From Microbacteriaceae bacterium UBA963 (GTDB taxonomy: Bacteria > Actinomycetota > Actinomycetes > Actinomycetales > Microbacteriaceae): a DNA stretch of 14,364 nucleotides. The translations under genes and the position numbers were made by a program. Positions within the stretch are counted from its first letter, which is position 1, and each line of letters begins with the position of its first letter. The notes under the pieces are model-generated. The model did no database searches and had not been told where the DNA came from. It saw nothing but the letters and a program-made list of their open reading frames with translations. The stretch covers positions 1 through 14,364 of the forward strand of contig DBCH01000036.1 in assembly GCA_002292955.1 (NCBI GenBank). The letters run 5' to 3'. Shown piece after piece: positions 1 through 5,743 of the stretch.

Positions 1-2
1 GA

Positions 3-248
3 CGGTTTGACGACGTGGTGGACGAGGTCAAGGGATTCTTTGAATCTCACCGGGCCTCGGGAACGTTCCCCGGCGGAGTGCATGTCGAGCTCACGGGAGA
101 TGATGTTACGGAGTGCCTCGGCGGGTCGGAAGACATCGACGAGGCCACGCTCGCCACGCGCTACGAGTCGCTGTGCGATCCGCGACTCAACCACAAGCAG
201 TCTCTCGAGCTCGCATTCCTTGTTGCCGAAGAGCTGAGTCGGCGCTAG
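3..248 (+). CDS. aroG: Class II 3-deoxy-7-phosphoheptulonate synthase (DAHP synthase), C-terminal fragment
   Basis: The last 81 codons of a gene that begins before the window; the frame opens at base 3 and stops with TAG at 246-248. The visible protein contains the family's C-terminal signatures PGGVHVELTGDDVTECLGG and DPRLNHKQSLELAFLVAEEL, which are close to diagnostic for the plant-like class II (AroA-II) enzymes used by actinobacteria. The enzyme condenses phosphoenolpyruvate with erythrose 4-phosphate, the first step of the shikimate pathway, in the cytoplasm. It converges on the kinase gene, leaving 66 bp between the stops. In M. tuberculosis aroG (Rv2178c) lies next to pknL, so the neighbourhood supports the call. 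The catalytic N-terminal part lies outside the window and cannot be checked. Confidence 0.95.
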   Translation, partial: RFDDVVDEVKGFFESHRASGTFPGGVHVELTGDDVTECLGGSEDIDEATLATRYESLCDPRLNHKQSLELAFLVAEELSRR

Positions 249-289
249 GCCTCGTCCGCAGGCGACACCTTGACGCGGTTGGAGTGCCG

Positions 290-327
290 CGCCACTCGGG
301 TCCGGTGTGGCGTCCTACTCGGGTCCG
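290..327. repeat. Short inverted and direct repeats between convergent aroG and kinase genes
   Basis: The 66-bp gap between convergent stops contains an inverted repeat, CGCCAC (290-295) and GTGGCG (307-312), with an 11-base loop. It also contains an 11-bp direct repeat ACTCGGGTCCG at 294-304 and 317-327, the second copy running into the last codons of the kinase gene. The hairpin could act as a weak bidirectional terminator, but there is no T-run on either strand, so that role is only inferred. Confidence 0.35.
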
Positions 328-2192
328 TTGATGACGATGGTTGACCCTCGCCTGGCTGTTCCCGAGGCGGGATCTTGCGTGATCACGGGCACATACTGCT
401 GCAGGTTGGGGGCGATGTTCGACGAGTAGCCGAAACCCGAAGCCTGCAAGACTTGAGCCGCCTCGGAAATATTCATACCCATCACATTGGGAACGGCCAC
501 GAGGTCTTCGCCCTTTGAGATCACGACATTAACCGAGTCCCCGGGGGAGAGCCCTTCAGCGGGCACGTCAACGCGCACGATGTTGCCCTTGGCAATCGTG
601 TCACTGAACTCCTCCGAGGCGGCAATAGGTTTGAGGCCGGCTGCTTGAAGCGTGGCAAACCCATCAGCCTGAGGCGCGTTCGTGACATCGGGCAGCGGTC
701 CAGCTGATACGACGAAGACGACAGTGCCGCCCTCGGGATAGGTCTCGCCCAAATCGTTGCCGTCGCTACCGCGGGCCAACATGACAGTGTCTTTGACAAT
801 GTCGCCGGAGAATTTAAGGACGGGCGTGCCCACGACGAACCCTGTTTTCTCGGCAAGGGCTGTCGCCTCGGCCTCGGTGAGCCCAATAAACATGGGGGTG
901 GGAATGATTTTGGGCCCCAAGGAGATCAACACGGTGATTTCTGAACCCCGCGGTGCCTGGGTGCCGCCGGCGGGTGTGGTGTCGACAACCATGCCCAGCG
1001 GGATGTCGATTGAATAGACCTCGTCTGTGGTGGTCGTGAAGCCCTGAGACGTGATGAGGGTGGTGGCCTGCTCGGGCGACATGCCCGCTGTTCGGGGCAC
1101 ACCCACCAGGGCGCCGGGACCAGCGCCGAAGAACCACCCCAAGCCACCTGCCAGTGCCGCCACAAGAATCACCGAAATCAGGATAATTACTGCTCGTCGC
1201 CGACGGCGTGTACTGAGAAGTGCGAGCGAGGCCACGGGTGACTCCCCGGTCGCGTTGCTCCGCGGAATGACCCGCGTCTCTTCTGCTGTGGTTGACGTGG
1301 TGGCCGGCATCACCATCGTCTGTTGAGTTGTGGCGCTGCGGGTTTCGCCGAGAATTTCCTTCTCCACCGCCTGCAACTGCTCGTGCATGCGTCGCGCATC
1401 CGCCGGCCGCTTCTCCGGGTCGCGTTCGGTGCTCCAGCGCACGAGCTGGTCGAGGGAATCGGGAATGCTCGGTACCCGTACCGACGGAAGGGGCACCTGG
1501 TCGTTGGCGTGTTGGTAGGCCACCTGCATGGGCTGTTCGCCCTGGAACGGCTGTTCCCCGGCGAGCATTTCGAAGAGCATGATGCCCGCAGCATAGATGT
1601 CGCTCCGGGCGTCGGCGACACCCCGAGTGAGCAGCTCGGGGGAGAGGTATGCGATAGTGCCCAGCAGGGCTTGCCCGGAGGCTGTGTTTGCCGTTGTCGC
1701 GCGAGCCAGTCCAAAGTCGCCGATCTTGATGCGGCCATCATCGGCGAGAAGCACGTTTTCTGGCTTCACGTCGCGGTGCACGATTCCCGCTTCGTGGGCA
1801 GCAGCGAGACCGCGCAGGACCGAATCCATCACATCGACAGTTTGCTCGGGCGTGAGCTTGCCAAAATCCTTGAGCAAATCGCGGAGTGTGATTCCCGGCA
1901 GGTACTCCATGACGAGGTACGCCATGTCTGAGTCCTGTCCCTGATCAAAAACGCTGACGACGTTGGGGTGTGCGAGGCGAGCCGCCGATCGAGCTTCCTG
2001 AATAAAGCGCATCCGAAATGCGCTGTCATCGGCCAGATGCCCGTGCATGATTTTGACGGCTACCTGTCGCTCGAGTCGCAGGTCAGTGGCCAGATAAACC
2101 GTCGCCATACCGCCGCGGGCGATGCGCGAATCCACCTGATAGCGTCCGTCGATAAGACGACCGATCATCGCATCCGAATCCGACTGTGCCAC
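315..2192 (-). CDS. pknL: PASTA-domain transmembrane serine/threonine protein kinase, PknL-like
   Basis: A 625-residue Hanks-type receptor kinase. The cytoplasmic kinase domain covers about residues 17-275: glycine loop IARGGMATVY (24-33), catalytic Lys47, HRDVKPEN (139-146), DFG (159-161) and SPE in place of APE (184-186). A Thr-rich juxtamembrane linker (about 284-330) and an Arg run lead to one membrane segment (about 334-356). Four PASTA-like repeats follow outside the cell (about 361-427, 429-498, 500-562, 566-623); such repeats bind muropeptides or lipid II in this family. The GTG start at 2190-2192 has AGGA eight bases upstream; an ATG at residue 9 is the alternative. The neighbours aroG, an Rv2175c-like gene and a polyprenyl synthase match M. 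tuberculosis pknL, although that protein lacks PASTA repeats while corynebacterial PknL has them. PknB is the alternative by domain content, but pknB normally sits in the pbpA-rodA-pstP cluster, which is not here. Probably cotranscribed with the LysM gene 52 bp upstream. Confidence 0.93.
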   Translation of the reverse strand: MAQSDSDAMIGRLIDGRYQVDSRIARGGMATVYLATDLRLERQVAVKIMHGHLADDSAFRMRFIQEARSAARLAHPNVVSVFDQGQDSDMAYLVMEYLPGITLRDLLKDFGKLTPEQTVDVMDSVLRGLAAAHEAGIVHRDVKPENVLLADDGRIKIGDFGLARATTANTASGQALLGTIAYLSPELLTRGVADARSDIYAAGIMLFEMLAGEQPFQGEQPMQVAYQHANDQVPLPSVRVPSIPDSLDQLVRWSTERDPEKRPADARRMHEQLQAVEKEILGETRSATTQQTMVMPATTSTTAEETRVIPRSNATGESPVASLALLSTRRRRRAVIILISVILVAALAGGLGWFFGAGPGALVGVPRTAGMSPEQATTLITSQGFTTTTDEVYSIDIPLGMVVDTTPAGGTQAPRGSEITVLISLGPKIIPTPMFIGLTEAEATALAEKTGFVVGTPVLKFSGDIVKDTVMLARGSDGNDLGETYPEGGTVVFVVSAGPLPDVTNAPQADGFATLQAAGLKPIAASEEFSDTIAKGNIVRVDVPAEGLSPGDSVNVVISKGEDLVAVPNVMGMNISEAAQVLQASGFGYSSNIAPNLQQYVPVITQDPASGTARRGSTIVINGPE

Positions 2193-2200
2193 AAGCCAAA

Positions 2201-2215
2201 TCCTACGAACGTAGG
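2201..2215 (-). promoter_or_regulatory. Kinase ribosome binding site inside a 14-bp palindrome
   Basis: On the minus strand AGGA (2204-2201) lies eight bases before the GTG start of the kinase and supports that start. It overlaps a perfect inverted repeat, CCTACG (2202-2207) and CGTAGG (2210-2215), separated by two bases. In RNA the loop would be only two bases, so a tight hairpin is unlikely without opening the closing pair. The palindrome could instead be a DNA operator. Its function is unknown. Confidence 0.4.
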
Positions 2216-2244
2216 GCTACTTTTCGGGTGTGAAACACCGGGGC

Positions 2245-2814
2245 TCAGGCGAGTGCGGCAATTTCGCTCATGACCTGCCGGTTGGGCACGACGAGCCGTT
2301 GCCCCACAATGAGTCGGCTGGACGCGCCTAATCCGTTGGCTGACATGAGTGCACGGGGCTGCACACCGTGCGCTCGCGCTATTGCTTCGAGAGTGTCACC
2401 CGTTGCGACCCGGTAACGCACAAGAGTGTCGATGCGGTCGTGCTCCGCGGTGCCGGATGTGGTGCGGGGAATATCGAGTCGTTGGCCGGCAAAAATGAGT
2501 GTGCGCCAGCTCAACCCGTTCGCCGCGAGGAGCTCGACAGAGGAGACTCCGAACGACGCCGCAATGTCGGCGACGGTATCACCCTCGCGCACTTCGTAGC
2601 TGCCGTTGCGGCTCGTGGTGCGCGGCGTGCTATCGCTCGCGCTAGCAGCAGCGCGAGGAGATTGGGGCGAGCCCTTGTGTCCCAGTTGGGGGGTATCGGG
2701 CGAGTCCGACTCGAGGGCTTCGGCATTGATGCCAAAAATCAGACTCGTGATCGTGGCCACAGCTGCCGGGATGGCCAGCATATTGCGCCGACGCGCGCGG
2801 GTGGTGCGGGGCAT
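2245..2814 (-). CDS. Secreted protein with two LysM domains
   Basis: A 189-residue protein. An Arg-rich N-terminus (residues 3-10) and a hydrophobic stretch (about 12-29) followed by Ala-Glu-Ala resemble a signal peptide or membrane anchor. A Ser/Pro/Ala-rich linker leads to two LysM domains: about 72-116 (YEVREGDTVADIAASFGV, ending LDIP) and about 132-177 (YRVATGDTLEAIARAHGV, ending LVVP). LysM binds the GlcNAc part of peptidoglycan, so the protein should act in the cell wall. No hydrolase or transglycosylase domain follows; it ends 12 residues after the second LysM. The ATG start has a strong GGAAGGAG (2828-2821) six bases upstream. It lies 52 bp before the kinase in the same direction, so the two may form one wall-sensing operon. 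I cannot name a specific orthologue. Confidence 0.88.
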   Translation of the reverse strand: MPRTTRARRRNMLAIPAAVATITSLIFGINAEALESDSPDTPQLGHKGSPQSPRAAASASDSTPRTTSRNGSYEVREGDTVADIAASFGVSSVELLAANGLSWRTLIFAGQRLDIPRTTSGTAEHDRIDTLVRYRVATGDTLEAIARAHGVQPRALMSANGLGASSRLIVGQRLVVPNRQVMSEIAALA

Positions 2815-2857
2815 GCGCGTCTCCTTCCGGCCGTTTTACTTCAGGTGCAACATGAAG

Positions 2858-2915
2858 CTTTAAGTTCACGCGGTATGCATTTACCAAGACTTTAGACTCA
2901 CCCGGTATGCATTTA
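2858..2915. repeat. Two imperfect 26-bp direct repeats in a divergent promoter region
   Basis: Copies at 2858-2883 and 2890-2915 match at 22 of 26 positions and start 32 bp apart, about three helical turns. Both begin CTTTA and share an exact core, CGGTATGCATTTA, which contains the palindrome ATGCAT. They lie 43 to 100 bp upstream of the LysM start and 72 bp or more upstream of the likely Rv2175c-like start, so they could serve either gene. The equal face on the helix suggests cooperative binding of a regulator, or two promoter copies. On the minus strand a TAAAGT hexamer (2894-2889) could be a -10 element. The binding protein is unknown. Confidence 0.6.
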
Positions 2916-2950
2916 TGGAATATGCCGAGTCGGCGTGTCGAATCCAACCG

Positions 2951-2980
2951 TTGTCACCGCGCGACGTGACGTGGCAGAGT
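2951..2980 (+). promoter_or_regulatory. Candidate promoter for a leaderless Rv2175c-like gene
   Basis: TTGTCA (2951-2956) and CAGAGT (2975-2980) are separated by 18 bases and resemble -35 and -10 elements. Transcription would start about seven bases further on, at the GTG of 2987. A GGAGG lies directly against that GTG (2981-2985), too close to act as a normal ribosome binding site, so a leaderless message explains the arrangement better. The -10 match is weak. Confidence 0.4.
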
Positions 2981-2986
2981 GGAGGA

Positions 2987-3319
2987 GTGGTAGCAGCACC
3001 CGAATGGCTCACGGTTCCGGACCTCGTTGACCTTCTGAACTTGCCTCAGAGCCGGGTCCGTCGATTGATCGAGGATCGCCACCTCATCGCCATTCGTCGT
3101 GACGGCATCCTCAGCGTGCCCGCCCTATTCGTTCGAGACGGTGCACCTCTTCCTGAACTGCGGGGCACGCTTCATCTCTTGGCCGACGCTGTGTTCTCGG
3201 ATGAGGAGGCTGTGCAGTGGCTTATTGGCGTCGACGACAGTCTGGGCTGTTCGCCTATTGACGCACTCCGGGCTGGTCGAAAAACCGAGGTTCGGCGCAT
3301 TGCCCAGGCCCTTGGCTAG
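2987..3319 (+). CDS. Rv2175c-family winged-helix DNA-binding protein
   Basis: A 110-residue protein. Residues about 7-47 form a helix-turn-helix with wing: WLTVPDLVDLLNL, then SRVRRLIEDRHLIAIRRDG and ILSVP. The C-terminal part carries PELRGT, a helical segment with SDEEAVQWL, and the conserved ending DALRAGRKTEVRRIAQAL, all characteristic of the Rv2175c family. In M. tuberculosis Rv2175c binds DNA and is phosphorylated by PknL near its N-terminus. Here the gene lies a short distance from the PknL-like kinase, divergent from the LysM-kinase pair. I chose GTG 2987 because homology begins a few codons later and a promoter-like sequence fits it. The frame stays open to an ATG at 2915, which would add 24 residues without a visible ribosome binding site. 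Regulatory targets are unknown. Confidence 0.9.
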   Translation: MVAAPEWLTVPDLVDLLNLPQSRVRRLIEDRHLIAIRRDGILSVPALFVRDGAPLPELRGTLHLLADAVFSDEEAVQWLIGVDDSLGCSPIDALRAGRKTEVRRIAQALG

Positions 3320-3336
3320 GTCGGCAACCCGCCGAC
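3320..3336. terminator. Hairpin between convergent genes
   Basis: GTCGGC (3320-3325) and GCCGAC (3331-3336) form a perfect 6-bp stem with a five-base loop, immediately after the stop of the Rv2175c-like gene and 17 bp from the stop of the facing polyprenyl synthase gene. Position suggests a shared terminator, but neither strand has a T-run after the stem. Confidence 0.45.
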
Positions 3337-3352
3337 AGCTGCCGAGAGAAAA

Positions 3353-4435
3353 CTAGGCAGAGCGCGCGGTAACAATTTGGGCGATCTCGCCGAGAGCCGC
3401 TCGAACGTCATCGGCTACGGGCGCATCGTCAAGTGCTGCGTGTGCCTGTGCCAGGTGCTCGGAAATCATTCGCTCAACTGCTTCCTCAGCGCCAACGTTG
3501 CGAAGCATGAGTTGAATCTCGGCCACGCGGGCCGGGGAAAGATGGTCATCGCCGAGACCAGCGAGTGACGTTGTGGCCTCACCCAGGCGTGACTCAGCGA
3601 TGGCAATGAGCGCCGTTCGCTTGCCTTCGCGGAGATCGTCGCCCACCGGCTTACCGGTCTGCGCTTCGTCCCCAAAGACTCCGAGCAGGTCGTCGCGCAG
3701 CTGGAAGGCAATACCCAGCGGGAGCCCAAATCGCGACAGCCCATCGAGAACTTCCTGATCGGCACCGCCGAGCGCCGCCCCGATTCTGAGGGGAGCCTCA
3801 ATCGAATACTTTGCCGACTTGTAGGTGACCACGCGAATAGCTCTGTCGAGGGCGGTGTCTGCTTCGACGACGGGCCAGGCGACCTCCTCGACAATGTCGA
3901 GGTACTGACCCACGGTAACGTCCCGTCGCATGTTGTTGAACTCCGCGCGGGCACGGCGTCCCGCGGGGCCCTGTCCACCTATGCCGGCAGTGACCAGCTC
4001 GTCGCTAAAGGCCAACAGCAGGTCGCCAAAGAGTAGCGCCGACGACACTCCGAACCGGTCGGCGTCGCCCGCGTATCCGCTCCGCAGATGAAGCGCATCG
4101 AAAGCGCGGTGTGCCGAGGGTTTGCCCCGGCGGGTATCGGATCGATCCATGATGTCGTCGTGGACAAGTGCTGCGGCATGGAAGAACTCGAGACCGGCGG
4201 CCACAGCGATGGCGTTCGTCTCGTCGGGGCCTCCAGGAGATTTTGACGTAGCGCTAGCAAATCCCACCAGGGTGCAAATGGCGCGAAAGCGTTTTCCGCC
4301 CGTGAGGAATGTCCGGGTTTGCTCGATGAAAACTTCTGCCTCGTTGCCCATGTGCGACAGTGACTTCTCGGCATCCGTAATGAACGATGCAATTTTGTCG
4401 TTGGTGGCAAGCACCCATCTCTCGGCATTCAGCAC
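3353..4435 (-). CDS. Polyprenyl diphosphate synthase (IdsA-type)
   Basis: A 360-residue all-alpha trans-prenyltransferase, a usual length for the family. Visible motifs in order: GGKR (46-49); first Asp-rich motif DDIMD (93-97) followed by RRGKP (102-106); GQYLD (176-180); Lys206; FQLRDDLLGVFGD (244-256), the second Asp-rich region in the DDxxG form; and GDDLREGKRT (265-274). It joins isopentenyl diphosphate to an allylic diphosphate using magnesium held by the Asp motifs, in the cytoplasm. Residues four and five before DDIMD are both Ala, which would favour a product of at least C20, but chain length cannot be settled from sequence alone. The position matches idsA2 (Rv2173), without the mptA gene that separates it from Rv2175c in mycobacteria. 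The start is GTG at 4433-4435; AGGA is only two bases upstream, while TAGGGT lies at leaderless -10 distance. Confidence 0.93.
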   Translation of the reverse strand: MLNAERWVLATNDKIASFITDAEKSLSHMGNEAEVFIEQTRTFLTGGKRFRAICTLVGFASATSKSPGGPDETNAIAVAAGLEFFHAAALVHDDIMDRSDTRRGKPSAHRAFDALHLRSGYAGDADRFGVSSALLFGDLLLAFSDELVTAGIGGQGPAGRRARAEFNNMRRDVTVGQYLDIVEEVAWPVVEADTALDRAIRVVTYKSAKYSIEAPLRIGAALGGADQEVLDGLSRFGLPLGIAFQLRDDLLGVFGDEAQTGKPVGDDLREGKRTALIAIAESRLGEATTSLAGLGDDHLSPARVAEIQLMLRNVGAEEAVERMISEHLAQAHAALDDAPVADDVRAALGEIAQIVTARSA

Positions 4436-4470
4436 TTTCCTACCCTACCGAGGGCGGGAGGGGTTACACT
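4436..4470. promoter_or_regulatory. Divergent promoter region, polyprenyl synthase and DUF3040 genes
   Basis: The 77-bp gap between these divergent genes must hold both promoters. On the minus strand TAGGGT (4447-4442) ends six bases before the GTG of the synthase, the spacing of a leaderless -10 element. On the plus strand TACACT (4465-4470) is a plausible -10 for the DUF3040 gene, giving a leader of about 36 bases. Neither has a good -35 match, so both are tentative. Confidence 0.3.
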
Positions 4471-4512
4471 TGTGGTCTTAGCACAAAAGATGCCAATCGA
4501 GGGAGGTGCCCT

Positions 4513-4878
4513 GTGCCACTGTCCGAGCATGAACAGCGACTTCTTGATGAGATGGAACGCAATCTCTACGGAGGTAAAGCCGACGTCCATCCGGCACGAC
4601 CGGGAGGCCGCCCGTCGTATCGCTCGCTGGTTCTCGGCATTATCGTCCTTCTTGTCGGAATCGTTGTGTTGATCGTGGGTGTCACGAGCCAGCTGATTGT
4701 TGTTGGCGTTATCGGGTTTGCGATTATGTTCGCGGGCGCCGTGCTGGGAGCTAAACCGGGCAAAGCGGGAGAAGCCGGCTCGACGCGCGCTCAGGCAAAG
4801 GGCGGCACGCGATCTCGCTCGAGTTTCATGCAGCGCATGGAACAGCGATGGGACGGCAACCAGGAGGATCGCCTCTAG
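4513..4878 (+). CDS. DUF3040 small membrane protein
   Basis: A 121-residue protein with the DUF3040 opening PLSEHEQRLLDEMERNLY (residues 2-19), a short polar stretch, two adjacent hydrophobic segments (about 38-58 and 60-80) forming a membrane hairpin, and a basic, Gly/Ser-rich C-terminal tail. The function of DUF3040 proteins is not established. M. tuberculosis has a DUF3040 gene (Rv2169c) at the corresponding place before mraZ, so the linkage to the division and wall cluster is conserved. GTG 4513 is chosen because GGGAGG (4501-4506) precedes it by six bases and the family's N-terminus starts there; the frame is open further upstream without support. The gene is followed by an inverted repeat and a strong terminator, so it is probably a unit separate from the mraZ operon. 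Confidence 0.9.
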   Translation: MPLSEHEQRLLDEMERNLYGGKADVHPARPGGRPSYRSLVLGIIVLLVGIVVLIVGVTSQLIVVGVIGFAIMFAGAVLGAKPGKAGEAGSTRAQAKGGTRSRSSFMQRMEQRWDGNQEDRL

Positions 4879-4912
4879 GGCGAACCCTCGACACTCGAGT
4901 TCACGGTTCGCC
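4879..4912 (+). repeat. 8-bp inverted repeat just after the DUF3040 stop
   Basis: GGCGAACC (4879-4886) and GGTTCGCC (4905-4912) are perfect complements around an 18-base loop, beginning at the base after the DUF3040 stop codon. There is no T-run after it. It may stabilise the 3' end of the message or assist termination together with the stronger hairpin downstream. Confidence 0.4.
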
Positions 4913-4962
4913 GACCCGAGGATGAGCACCTTCGTCATGTTCATCACAAACCTTTAGGCACC

Positions 4963-4990
4963 AGGCCCGGCTTATGCCGGGCCTTTTTTT
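4963..4990 (+). terminator. Strong intrinsic terminator after the DUF3040 gene
   Basis: A perfect 9-bp GC-rich stem, AGGCCCGGC (4963-4971) with GCCGGGCCT (4976-4984), a four-base TTAT loop, and a run of seven Ts (4984-4990). This is a textbook plus-strand intrinsic terminator. It lies 84 bp after the DUF3040 stop and 217 bp before the mraZ start, so it separates the upstream genes from the dcw operon. Confidence 0.92.
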
Positions 4991-5143
4991 GTGCGGTCAG
5001 AGTCGGATTCCTGTCGTGCAGAGGTCCCGCAGCCGTTCCTCGTTGCTGCATGAGTGAAATTTTCCTCCACCTTTTTTATCTTGTAAAATCAAGCAAAAGT
5101 GACCCACCAATCAGAAAATTTGCACTTTGTCATAGATTTGTGG
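4991..5143. other. AT-rich gene-free stretch upstream of mraZ
   Basis: Together with the inverted repeat, the terminator and the mraZ promoter this makes up the only gap over 300 bp (4879-5207). From about 5050 it becomes clearly AT-richer than the surrounding genes. It contains CTTG (5080-5083) and CAAG (5090-5093) around TAAAAT, one AAAGTG (5096-5101) and one inverted AAAGTG (5123-5128). I see no convincing open reading frame or RNA gene in it. Confidence 0.5.
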
Positions 5144-5172
5144 TTGAAAGTGGAGTAAAGTGGAAATGTAGT
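5144..5172 (+). promoter_or_regulatory. mraZ promoter with paired MraZ boxes
   Basis: TTGAAA (5144-5149) and TGTAGT (5167-5172) are spaced by the ideal 17 bases and form a plausible vegetative promoter, with a start near 5179. Two AAAGTGG copies (5147-5153 and 5157-5163), exactly 10 bp apart, overlap the -35 element and fill part of the spacer. MraZ proteins bind short repeats spaced by one helical turn near their own promoter and repress it, so these are probably autoregulatory MraZ boxes. The assignment is by pattern and position. Confidence 0.65.
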
Positions 5173-5207
5173 CCTCGTCAGGCCGTGTGATCAAGGAGGT
5201 GCGCACC

Positions 5208-5639
5208 ATGTTTCTCGGAACCCACGCGCCCAAACTTGATGACAAGGGACGGGTCATCCTGCCCGCCAAGTTCCGCGCCGAACTCGCCGCGGGCTTAGTT
5301 CTCACCAGAGGCCAAGAAAACTGTCTCTACGTTTTCAGCGAGGCCGAGTTTGGTGAACTGAACGACCGCATTCGTCAAGCACCGGTCACCAGCCGGGCAG
5401 CCCGAGATTTTCTCCGGGTGTTTCTTTCGGGTGCGAGCGATGAAACGCCTGACGCTCAGAACCGCATCACGATTCCTCAGGTACTTCGGGATTACGCAGG
5501 GCTTCGCCGCGACCTCACCGTGATCGGCGCGGGCAACCGCATAGAGATTTGGGACGCCGAAGCCTGGGCCACTTACCTAGCCGACCACGAGACCGCGTTC
5601 GCCAACACGTCGGAGGAGGTGATTCCCGGACTGTTCTAG
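5208..5639 (+). CDS. mraZ: Transcriptional regulator MraZ
   Basis: A 143-residue protein, the usual MraZ length, with the expected tandem AbrB-like halves. Each carries the conserved D-x-x-x-R loop: LDDKGRVILPAKFR (10-23; Asp11 and Arg15) and DAQNRITIP (82-90; Asp82 and Arg86). MraZ assembles into a ring and represses the dcw promoter in bacteria studied so far. ATG 5208 is chosen because AAGGAGGT (5193-5200) sits seven bases upstream and the protein then starts MFLGTH as family members do; a GTG at 5187 would put that ribosome binding site inside the gene. It is the first gene of the cluster and lies directly below its own candidate binding sites. Confidence 0.97.
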   Translation: MFLGTHAPKLDDKGRVILPAKFRAELAAGLVLTRGQENCLYVFSEAEFGELNDRIRQAPVTSRAARDFLRVFLSGASDETPDAQNRITIPQVLRDYAGLRRDLTVIGAGNRIEIWDAEAWATYLADHETAFANTSEEVIPGLF

Positions 5640-5743
5640 CCACAGCGGCGGACTCCCAGCCATTGCTCCCTGAGGCACCTTCCCCGGTATCAGGTCGACA
5701 TGGATGGGGATCCGTCCCGGTGGAGGGAACTCGGGTCAGCGCT

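Noticed and set aside
1323..1931. A 202-codon plus-strand open frame inside the kinase gene
   Set aside because: It is antisense to the kinase catalytic domain, whose motifs are all intact, and its own translation shows no recognisable domain; such frames are expected in GC-rich genes.
3681..3697. Second Asp-rich motif of the polyprenyl synthase being DDLLG, not DDxxD, as a possible loss of function
   Set aside because: As I recall, actinobacterial IdsA-type enzymes commonly carry the DDLLGVFGD form; all other catalytic motifs are intact.
4429..4947. A 172-codon minus-strand open frame across the DUF3040 gene
   Set aside because: It overlaps a well-supported small membrane protein and the start of the polyprenyl synthase gene, and has no recognisable domain.
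5187..5207. Upstream GTG start for mraZ
   Set aside because: It would place the strong AAGGAGGT inside the coding region and add seven residues before the conserved MFLGTH start.
5549..5743. Extended N-terminus for rsmH, overlapping mraZ
   Set aside because: The extra residues show no family similarity and the homologous protein starts shortly before HTPV; the GTG at 5720 remains only a minor alternative.
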